A stretch of DNA of 33,747 nt. Origin: CAZAPV01 sp964487195. GTDB taxonomy: Bacteria; Patescibacteriota; Patescibacteriia; SG8-24. Positions within the stretch are counted from its first letter, which is position 1. Every line of letters starts with the position of its first letter. This document shows, one piece after another, positions 16,040 through 22,174 of this stretch. Where the stretch lies: assembly GCA_964487195.1 (NCBI GenBank), contig CAZAPV010000005.1:1-33747 (forward strand), written 5' to 3'. The notes beneath the pieces were generated by a model, which saw nothing but the letters and a program-made list of their open reading frames with translations, ran no database searches and was not told the origin of the DNA. A program made the position numbers and the translations under genes.

Positions 16040-19000
16040 TTACGAGCGGGTTACGGTCTGCGTGTCCGACGGGAGCACCTTGACGAAGCGACCGTTGGTC
16101 CAGTCAAGCGACGGGGCCGGGACAGCGGCCGCGTTGTTGAAGGCGGCGAAGCTGTTGTCAACGGTGTCGTTGTGCGGGACAGCGCTGTTGTCCGACCACA
16201 GGAAGTTGTATGCGTCGTCCGCTGCGGTGCCATCGTTGTCATCGATACCGAGATCGATCTCGGCATCCCCGCCGTTGTTGTCGAGCTCACCCGTCACCTG
16301 TGCGGCATCGCCGAGCAGGTTCGTGGTGACGCTCTCGCCGGCCTCGTCCGCGCCGACAATTGCCGCGCGCAGATCGTAGGTCTTCGAGGTGCCTGCAGTG
16401 ATCGTCTCTTCGCTGTCGAAGACGATGTTCACCGTGCAGGTCACGCTGTCCGCGCTCGCGGTGCAGCCAGTGTAGTCAGCCGAGCCGAGGATGTTCGATC
16501 CCTGGCCGACTTGCCTGACGCTGGAGTCACCCGAACTGGTGAGCGTGAGGTCGGCACCGCCCAGGACGTCGTTGAGCGCGACGTTGAAGGCGATCTTCTT
16601 CACTGCGACCTGGTCCGCACCGTCCGCGCTAACGGTGAAGCGCGAGATCACCTGGGTGCCGTTCGTGAGCGTGGAGCTCGGGAGAGCGACCACGGTCACC
16701 GTCGGCTTGGTGCGCCGGATGATCTTCGAGCGACCGTCAACGGTTGCGGCGAGCTCCTTGATGTCGGTGCTCGATCCGGCGGACGTGCCGCGGACTTCGA
16801 ACGTACCGGTGGAGTCATCGGCGCAGTTGCCGCCGTTGCTGTCGGCATCGCCGTCACACATCGTGACCTTGAGGTCGAGACCCGAGGCGGCGCCCGACGG
16901 ACCCACGGAGTTCAGGTTGCCCTTCACCGTGAGCGTCTTGGAACCGTCCTTCGGAATGACGAAGCTCATGCCCGAAAAGTCGGCGTTGCCGTCCGAGTCA
17001 ACCGAGACCGGACCGGCGACGAGCGTGGAGCCGTCGTAGAGACTCATGCTGTTGACCGCGGCGACAGAACCGCCGGCGATCGCCATCCGAGCCTTCGTGA
17101 GCTTCAGCTCTTCGCTTTGCGCGGTCATGCGGTACTTGGCGAGCACGGCGTTCGTGCTGTTGCCGACCACGAGACCGGCTTCCGATTCGGTGTCATCCGG
17201 TGCGCGGGCGACCGTGATCGTCCCCGCCTCGGCGAGCGTCATGACGTTGCCGGTTGCCGGCAGGCCGTCTTCGTCAACGTTGTTGCCGTCCGGATCCTGC
17301 GAGGCGATGGAGTCCTGGTCAGTGACCTCGAACTGCACCATCGGACCGTCGGCGATGTTGGCGATCTGCGACGCAAGGCTGCCCGTCATCATGAGGGTGA
17401 CGGTCTGGCCGTGCGGCACATGGACGTTCACGTTGGTGAACTGGAGCAAGCCGCCATCATCATCGGCGCCGGATGCGGTCGGGCTCTTCGTATCACCGAC
17501 TTGCGTCGAACCGTTCCAGAGCTTCGCGGTGAGCACATCATCGCTGCACTTCTGGGTGTGGCCGGCATCGGTGTCCTGACCCTTCAGGATGTCGGCGTCA
17601 CCATTACTCGCATCGATGTAACACTGCACCGTGATGCTCGAGACGGTGATGTCTTGCGAATCACCGGCTTTCAGACTGACACCGTAGAGCGCCACGTTCT
17701 GGGAGCCCTGGATGTAGGTCTGCGCCACCGGGGTCGAAGACGCGCTGACTTTCAGCGTCGCCGCCTTCACCGTGAAGGGGTTACCGACGATGTCGCCCGA
17801 CGGCACGATGTCGTCAGGATTGACGTACGTGCTGTTGTCGAGGTTGCGGATGTCCGTACCGCCGAACGCGTCGAGGGTCACCGTGATGGTGCCCGGCGCC
17901 GTGTCCTGCGCGATATCGGTCGTCACCTTGAACGTGCGGCTCTGGCCGGCGCTCAAGTTGAAGATGTCCGTGTAATCGACACCGAATTCAGCGTTGTTCG
18001 CCCCGATCGCACCGTCTTTCGGGCCGGCGACGACCGCGCCTGTCGCGGTGTCGGTGACCTTGATGTCGGTGTAGTACGGGTTGACGCCATCGCCATGGTT
18101 GGCGCTGGTGTTCACGTCAAAGCTGATCTTACGAACTTCGACGTTGGACTGTGCGGCCATCGTGAAGTTGAACAGCTCGACGTCCTTGCCGTTCGTCGGC
18201 ACGTCATGCGCTGCCGGACCGTTGAAGGAGATCGTAATCTGACCGCCCTTGACCTCGGTGCCGGAACAATTGCCGGTGTGGGCAACTGGGTCGCAGGCCG
18301 TGCCTTCATACGTATCGCGATCAACCGTCACGCCGTAGCCGTAGGTGTTGCCGGTCGCCCAGACATCGACGTTCTCTTCGGCGTAGATCGCAAGGGTCTC
18401 GTCAACGCGAGCACCACCACCGATATCACCGTAGAGGTCGTAAGTCTTGGTCGAGCCCTTCGGGAGGGCCTGCGGGGAGTTGAAGACGAGAACGATGTGG
18501 TCCTTGTCGTCAACGGTGGCCGCGGTTGCGACCGTGCTGCCGCCCTGCTTGAGCACGAGGTTCGAGAGGTCGTTGCGCGAGAGACTGCCGCCCTGGAAGA
18601 GCGTAATTCTCCGCACCATCAAGTCCTCTTTCGCACCCGCGTTCAGCTGGAACTCGGCGATCTGGGCGTTCAACTGACCGACTTTCGGATCGGTGAGCGT
18701 GCCAGACTTTGAGATCTTAATCGTGCCGACTTGCACTGCCGCAAACGTCATGTCGTTACCACGCGCAACGCCAACGGCGGACGCGGAACCGACCATCACG
18801 CTTTCGACTTCGAACGCGCTGACATCACCGGCGCCAGGAGCTACGTCAATGTCCGCGGCGACCCAGAGGGACCGGGTCTGGCCGGGATTGAGCGAGAGGT
18901 GGAGACCGGTGAACGTCGAATCGTTCGTCGTCGTGTTCACGGTGCGGCTGGTCGTCAGACGGGTGTTCCCCTCGAAGAGGTACACGGCGTCGAAGTCGGC

Positions 19001-19738
19001 AGGCGCGCCGGGACCGACGCGGTGCACGACGACGGTGTCAACCGTCTGGGAAGACGAGCTGCCGTTGTGCACGTCGAACTTAACGAAGTTCACGCCGGAG
19101 GCGCCCGCCGGAACCGTGGCCGAAGCCGGGGTGTCCGAGGAGAGCGAGAAGCTCAAGCCAGCGGCGGTCGAGATGCCGGTAAGACCCTTGTCGGTATTGA
19201 TGTCCGGCGAAGAGGCAGTCGCGACAGCAGGACTGTAGTCGGACGCGGAGTTGATGTCCGAGCCGACCGTGTAGTTGACGAAGAAGGCGTCCGAGACGTC
19301 GTCGATCTTCTGGTTCCAGGTGACACCATAGAGCGACGTCGCGAGCGCTTCACTCTTGACCCAGTGCAGCACGCCGCCTTTGGAGACCGCGTACGTCTTG
19401 GGATCGGTTTGAATCTTTACCATCTTGATACCCGGACGATAGGTGACGTTGCCGCCGATTGCGTACGTCGCCAGCTGCGCATCCGTGATTACTTGCACGG
19501 TGCTGAAGTCCGCGTACCAGGTTTTGTAGGTCTTCTCGTTCGGGAAGACATAGCGCTTACCGTCCGCGCCGACATAATAGACGGCGGGAAGCGACGCTTT
19601 GATCAACGAACCCGACATGACCGTCGCCTGCGCAGTGAGCGGGGCGAGGAACGCCGAGAGCGAGATGGACCAAGCGATCGTGGCCGCAACGACGGCCGCG
19701 GTGAACGCTTTCCTGCTCATTCGTAAAACTTCACTCAT
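16040..19738 (-). CDS. S-layer-like giant surface protein
   Basis: 1232 residues from the ATG at 19738 (MSEVLRM), preceded by AAGGA at 11-nt spacing. Signal peptide about 7-38 ('LSAFLAPLTAQA'). Residues 49-160 form the surface module ('DGKRYVFPNEK', 'YRPGIKMVKIQTDPK', 'KIDDVSDAFFVNYTVG') also present in the 396-residue protein. The rest is a long series of Thr/Ser/Asp/Gly-rich beta-sandwich units, many with TM-free 'GQSRTFKVTTDI', 'GSTKTYDLYGDI' or 'GTSKTYDLRAAI' strands that look like diverged repeats. Acidic composition, near absence of Cys and size fit an S-layer or other main surface protein. The third base of codons is dominated by a narrow set, as in highly expressed genes. It follows the sigma/DUF5667 pair. 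Confidence 0.8.
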   Translation of the reverse strand: MSEVLRMSRKAFTAAVVAATIAWSISLSAFLAPLTAQATVMSGSLIKASLPAVYYVGADGKRYVFPNEKTYKTWYADFSTVQVITDAQLATYAIGGNVTYRPGIKMVKIQTDPKTYAVSKGGVLHWVKSEALATSLYGVTWNQKIDDVSDAFFVNYTVGSDINSASDYSPAVATASSPDINTDKGLTGISTAAGLSFSLSSDTPASATVPAGASGVNFVKFDVHNGSSSSQTVDTVVVHRVGPGAPADFDAVYLFEGNTRLTTSRTVNTTTNDSTFTGLHLSLNPGQTRSLWVAADIDVAPGAGDVSAFEVESVMVGSASAVGVARGNDMTFAAVQVGTIKISKSGTLTDPKVGQLNAQIAEFQLNAGAKEDLMVRRITLFQGGSLSRNDLSNLVLKQGGSTVATAATVDDKDHIVLVFNSPQALPKGSTKTYDLYGDIGGGARVDETLAIYAEENVDVWATGNTYGYGVTVDRDTYEGTACDPVAHTGNCSGTEVKGGQITISFNGPAAHDVPTNGKDVELFNFTMAAQSNVEVRKISFDVNTSANHGDGVNPYYTDIKVTDTATGAVVAGPKDGAIGANNAEFGVDYTDIFNLSAGQSRTFKVTTDIAQDTAPGTITVTLDAFGGTDIRNLDNSTYVNPDDIVPSGDIVGNPFTVKAATLKVSASSTPVAQTYIQGSQNVALYGVSLKAGDSQDITVSSITVQCYIDASNGDADILKGQDTDAGHTQKCSDDVLTAKLWNGSTQVGDTKSPTASGADDDGGLLQFTNVNVHVPHGQTVTLMMTGSLASQIANIADGPMVQFEVTDQDSIASQDPDGNNVDEDGLPATGNVMTLAEAGTITVARAPDDTESEAGLVVGNSTNAVLAKYRMTAQSEELKLTKARMAIAGGSVAAVNSMSLYDGSTLVAGPVSVDSDGNADFSGMSFVIPKDGSKTLTVKGNLNSVGPSGAASGLDLKVTMCDGDADSNGGNCADDSTGTFEVRGTSAGSSTDIKELAATVDGRSKIIRRTKPTVTVVALPSSTLTNGTQVISRFTVSADGADQVAVKKIAFNVALNDVLGGADLTLTSSGDSSVRQVGQGSNILGSADYTGCTASADSVTCTVNIVFDSEETITAGTSKTYDLRAAIVGADEAGESVTTNLLGDAAQVTGELDNNGGDAEIDLGIDDNDGTAADDAYNFLWSDNSAVPHNDTVDNSFAAFNNAAAVPAPSLDWTNGRFVKVLPSDTQTVTRS

Positions 19739-19765
19739 ACTTGTTGTACGTCCTTTCTTAGGATT

Positions 19766-19792
19766 ACCCGTCTCCCTAACAGGAGACCGGGT
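19766..19792 (-). other. Hairpin in the leader of the S-layer-like gene
   Basis: On the minus strand ACCCGGTCTCC and GGGAGACGGGT pair with one bulged G and a 5-nt loop. It lies just upstream of the AAAGGA ribosome-binding site; a GTTGT-AC-ACAAC palindrome (19793-19804) is adjacent. Such 5' hairpins can protect abundant mRNAs from decay; here that is inference. Confidence 0.5.
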
Positions 19793-19854
19793 GTTGTACA
19801 CAACGACGCCCCTTTTCAGGAGGGCTCGACCTTTTGCCGTTGCGTGAGTTAACG

Positions 19855-19864
19855 AATATACAGG
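19855..19864 (-). promoter_or_regulatory. Weak -10 candidate for the S-layer-like gene
   Basis: TATATT (19860-19855) preceded by CCTG, with no recognisable sigma-70 -35. If used, the leader would be about 110 nt. The lack of a -35 could mean the gene uses the adjacent alternative sigma factor or is read through from it. Confidence 0.3.
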
Positions 19865-19869
19865 TCATA

Positions 19870-19911
19870 GCGACCGGTTCGCGGGACCCTCCCCTGTGCG
19901 GGGACGGTCGC
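19870..19911 (-). other. Branched RNA structure right after the DUF5667 stop codon
   Basis: GCGACCG (19870-19876) pairs with CGGTCGC (19905-19911); inside are TCCCC-TGTGC-GGGGA (19890-19904) and a GGT/ACC arm, so the element can form a three-way junction. It starts 1 nt past the stop and lacks a T-tract, so it is not a standard terminator. It separates the sigma/DUF5667 part from the S-layer-like gene. Confidence 0.5.
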
Positions 19912-19912
19912 G

Positions 19913-20980
19913 CTAACGGTTGCCAGACCCCACAGCATCGCCCGAAGATTCGGACGATCCTGTCGGGGCTGGCGTCGTGCTGTTGGTGTTGGTCGCGGCG
20001 TCGGACGGCGCAGGAGCCGAAGCCGGCGCGCTCGTTTCCGCGGCCGCCGCATCACCGTCCTTGGTGAGCTGCGCGACCTCCACGATCTTCGAAAGCGCGG
20101 CTTCGTACTTCTCTTCTTTGATCAGCTGCCTCGCTTCGGCGATCGCGACTTTCGCTTTTGCCGCGTCCTTCGCGTTCACCGATCCGAGTTTCGCCTCGGC
20201 CTGGCTGATGCGATCTTCGAACTTGGTGACGACGACGGCGCGCGGAACGTCCTGGTCGCCGGCGAGGTGCTTCTCGACGATCACCGCCATCGCGTTGATG
20301 GTGACGCCGTCAACGAGATCCCTGCTGCGGACGAGCGCGAGTTGGGCCGAGGGCGGAAGCGTCGCGCCTGCCTTGGCGAGCACATTCTGATACGCCGCCA
20401 TCTTGCGTTCCATCAATTTGGCGACTTCGACGATTCCCTCGGGATCGGCGTTTCGAAGCGATTCGAGACCGGACTGCAACGCGAGCACTTCCTTATCAAA
20501 GGAATCGAGCACCTCCGAAACGGATGCCTGGCGGTTCGTCGGCAGTTCGGCGAGCCGCGCGACTTCATCCATTCGGCGATCGGCGAATTCTGCGTGGAGA
20601 CGGGTGCGATAATCTTCGTTCGGCGCGAGCAGCAGCTGCATCCGCTCAACCGCGATCTTCACGGGATACGCCATGTCGCCCGGCGTGGCGTAGGCGTACA
20701 CCTGGGCGGAGGCGAGACCGCCCCCGACGACGGTGCCGACGACGAGCAGGAAAACGCCGAACGCGCGCGCCGTCATGGCGAGCGTTTCAGCCGGAAGGAA
20801 GATACTAAAAAGGTGGCGCATCGTTTCGCCGACCGTCGGTTTCACATTCGCGTCCGTCGTGTTGCGAACCTGCATCAGCAGCAATTCGCGACTCTGTGAA
20901 ACCCAAGCGTCGTGCGGGGCGCCACCTCGCCGTTCATTTTTGATTTGTCGGAGAATTGTCTGCAGTTCTTTGGATGTCAT
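19913..20980 (-). CDS. DUF5667-type membrane protein, putative anti-sigma factor
   Basis: 355 residues: a cytoplasmic part (1-70) containing 'LQTILRQIKNERRGGAPHDAWV', one membrane helix (about 72-95, 'AFGVFLLVVGTVVGGGLASA'), and an external helical region. Directly after the helix comes 'YAYATPGDMAYPVKIAVERMQLLL' (96-118), the DUF5667 signature, followed by alpha-helical segments and a disordered Ala/Ser/Thr/Pro tail (about 310-355). The start at 20980 overlaps the sigma gene by 47 nt, typical of coupled sigma/anti-sigma pairs. In that model the N-terminus binds the sigma factor and the outer domain senses the envelope. The anti-sigma role is inferred from order, overlap and topology. Confidence 0.75.
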   Translation of the reverse strand: MTSKELQTILRQIKNERRGGAPHDAWVSQSRELLLMQVRNTTDANVKPTVGETMRHLFSIFLPAETLAMTARAFGVFLLVVGTVVGGGLASAQVYAYATPGDMAYPVKIAVERMQLLLAPNEDYRTRLHAEFADRRMDEVARLAELPTNRQASVSEVLDSFDKEVLALQSGLESLRNADPEGIVEVAKLMERKMAAYQNVLAKAGATLPPSAQLALVRSRDLVDGVTINAMAVIVEKHLAGDQDVPRAVVVTKFEDRISQAEAKLGSVNAKDAAKAKVAIAEARQLIKEEKYEAALSKIVEVAQLTKDGDAAAAETSAPASAPAPSDAATNTNSTTPAPTGSSESSGDAVGSGNR

Positions 20981-21533
20981 CGTGTAATGCGTCTGTAAGC
21001 GCGCGGGTCGCCCGATGGAGCAGCACCCTGACGTTCGTGGCGGACTTGCCGAGCGCGGCCGCGATCTCTTTTGTCGAAAGCTCGTCGAGATACTTCATCA
21101 CGACCACTTCGCGGTACTCGTCTTTGAGTCCGCGCAGCTTCTCGATCGCCAGCGAGGTGTCGAACTTCGTTTCGACGTCTCGCAAGAATTTTTCGCTCAT
21201 GGCGTCGCTCGACTCGCTTGCAAGCGAGTCATCGAGCGGCAGGTTGCCGCGCTCGCTCGCCGTGGCGCGATAGTAATCGATCACCACCGAGCGCGCGACG
21301 CTGTAGAGCAGCGCTTGGAGGTTCGGCACCTCGCGCTTCTCTTTCAGATACTGCCACGCCTTGAGGAAGGTCTCTGACGTGAGATCTTCCGCGACTTCCG
21401 CGGTCGGAACTTTGAAGTAGACGAACCGGTACAGCTGTTCGACGTAAGCGTCATAAATGGCGCCGAACGCGTCGGGGTCCTTCTTGGCTCTGATGCGGAA
21501 GAGGAGGAATTTTTCTTTTAAATGGGCTGACAT
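20934..21533 (-). CDS. RNA polymerase sigma factor, sigma-70 family ECF-like
   Basis: 199 residues from the ATG at 21533. Region 2 spans about 20-90 ('DAFGAIYDAYVEQLYRFVYF', 'AEDLTSETFLKAWQYL', 'LQALLYSVARSVVIDYYR'), and region 4 about 127-185 with the helix-turn-helix 'LSTKEIAAALGKSATNVRVLLHRA'. Regions 1 and 3 are missing, as in ECF sigma factors. The acidic linker (100-125) is longer than in many. No Shine-Dalgarno is evident. It is the first gene of a unit with a strong promoter and, unusually, an intrinsic terminator between promoter and start codon. Its probable targets include the S-layer-like gene downstream, but this is inference. Confidence 0.9.
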   Translation of the reverse strand: MSAHLKEKFLLFRIRAKKDPDAFGAIYDAYVEQLYRFVYFKVPTAEVAEDLTSETFLKAWQYLKEKREVPNLQALLYSVARSVVIDYYRATASERGNLPLDDSLASESSDAMSEKFLRDVETKFDTSLAIEKLRGLKDEYREVVVMKYLDELSTKEIAAALGKSATNVRVLLHRATRALTDALHDDIQRTADNSPTNQK

Positions 21534-21545
21534 CCCATTAGACGT

Positions 21546-21584
21546 AAAAAAGAAAAAAGTGTTACACCCCTGTGAAGCACTTTT
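21546..21584 (-). terminator. Terminator/attenuator in the sigma factor leader
   Basis: On the minus strand AAAAGTG-C-TT-CAC pairs with GTG-T-AA-CACTTTT (12 bp, one bulge each side, 4-nt loop), followed by TTTTTTCTTTTTT. It lies 13 nt before the ATG at 21533 and downstream of the promoter at 21637-21609. No minus-strand gene lies between promoter and hairpin, so it would stop the sigma transcript itself unless relieved. Confidence 0.75.
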
Positions 21585-21608
21585 AAGGCAATTTAAGCAC
21601 TGGTGGAG

Positions 21609-21637
21609 AGTATAGCTGATTTGGTGGGAAATGGCAA
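21609..21637 (-). promoter_or_regulatory. Strong promoter of the sigma/DUF5667 unit
   Basis: TTGCCA (21637-21632), exactly 17 nt, TATACT (21614-21609). Transcription should start near 21602, giving a leader of about 70 nt that contains the terminator hairpin. Confidence 0.8.
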
Positions 21638-21840
21638 AAGTGAGAGCTCGAGCGCGGGTCCTGCCGCTTCGCACCCCACGAGTGCTCGGCCGACATTCGT
21701 CAGCCTGCGCGCTCGCGGGGGCCCCGCGCCGCGTCACCCGCGCATCCGATCATGGAGGAGCCCGCGTAAAAAACAGGCTGTCAGTTTTTGATCAAAAACA
21801 GGCTGTCAGATTTGAAGGGGGGTCCCTAAAAACTTGCCGA
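21638..21840. other. Intergenic region with hairpins, no gene seen
   Basis: Between the sigma promoter and the HTH-gene promoter I see no convincing coding sequence. The GC-rich part (about 21648-21766) holds several inverted repeats: GGC-C-GAC-ATTC-GTC-A-GCC (21690-21707 region), the palindrome GCGGGGGCCCCGC, and CGAGCGCG matched by CGCGCTCG about 60 nt apart. Two direct repeats follow. An uncharacterised structured RNA or a decayed element is possible. Confidence 0.4.
21769..21809. repeat. Two direct repeats of AAAAACAGGCTGTCAG
   Basis: Identical 16-mers at 21769-21784 and 21794-21809, 25 nt apart. A 15-nt copy (AAAAACAGGCTGTCA) forms the left arm of the terminator at 27014-27058. Confidence 0.8.
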
Positions 21841-21871
21841 TATAATGATCTTTGTCTACACTACTGTAGAC
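21841..21871 (+). promoter_or_regulatory. -10 box and operator-like palindrome before the HTH gene
   Basis: A perfect TATAAT (21841-21846) is followed by the inverted repeat GTCTACA-CTAC-TGTAGAC (21854-21871), 7-bp arms with a 4-nt centre, right at the expected transcription start. No good -35 is visible, so an activator may be needed. The palindrome could be the binding site of the HTH protein encoded next, or an RNA hairpin. Confidence 0.6.
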
Positions 21872-21891
21872 TCATAATAATTTCCTTCCGT

Positions 21892-22170
21892 ATGAATCCG
21901 ATTAGGGTTTCGGTGTCAGAGGCGGCGCGGTTGTTCGGCGTATCGACGCGCACCGTCCGGCGCGCGATCGCGGACGGGGAGATCACGTACATCGTCGTGC
22001 GCGGCCGCTACAAAATAAGTTTCGAAAGTCTGGTACGCTGGTCGCAGGTGCGGCCGACGGTGCGCAATAAGGTCGCGCGGCAAGGGATCGGCCAGTTCGT
22101 CGAGCAGTGGAAGATCAAGAACCGGTTGTACAGTCCGAATCCGAAAGTGTTGGAAACTGGGAAAGAATGA
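21892..22170 (+). CDS. Excisionase/MerR-type helix-turn-helix DNA-binding protein
   Basis: 92 residues. Residues 4-46 ('VSVSEAARLFGVSTRTVRRAIADGEITYIVVRGRYKI') form the winged helix-turn-helix of the excisionase-like 'helix-turn-helix domain 17' group, with the wing 'VVRGRYKISFESL'. The C-terminal half is basic. It is not a sensor: there is no second domain. Its stop is 4 nt from the GTG start of the GHL15-like gene, so it is probably an operon-specific regulator. The 45-nt leader contains a palindrome suited to autoregulation. An ATG 87 codons upstream in the same frame leads through non-coding-looking DNA and the promoter, so I reject it. Confidence 0.8.
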   Translation: MNPIRVSVSEAARLFGVSTRTVRRAIADGEITYIVVRGRYKISFESLVRWSQVRPTVRNKVARQGIGQFVEQWKIKNRLYSPNPKVLETGKE

Positions 22171-22174
22171 ACGT

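Noticed and set aside
16172..18712. 846-codon open frame antisense to the S-layer-like gene
   Set aside because: It arises from GC-rich codon structure of the sense gene; the product is Arg/Val/Asp/His-biased without domains, and the sense strand has signal peptide, module and ribosome-binding site.
21585..21602. Short leader peptide (GTG CTT AAA TTG CCT TAA) in the sigma leader
   Set aside because: Five codons with a GTG start and no ribosome-binding site; too short to separate from chance, though it would fit an attenuation model.
21631..21891. N-terminal extension of the HTH protein to an ATG at 21631
   Set aside because: The extra 87 codons cross the -10 box, the palindrome and the tandem repeats and give a non-protein-like sequence; the excisionase-type domain starts at 21892.
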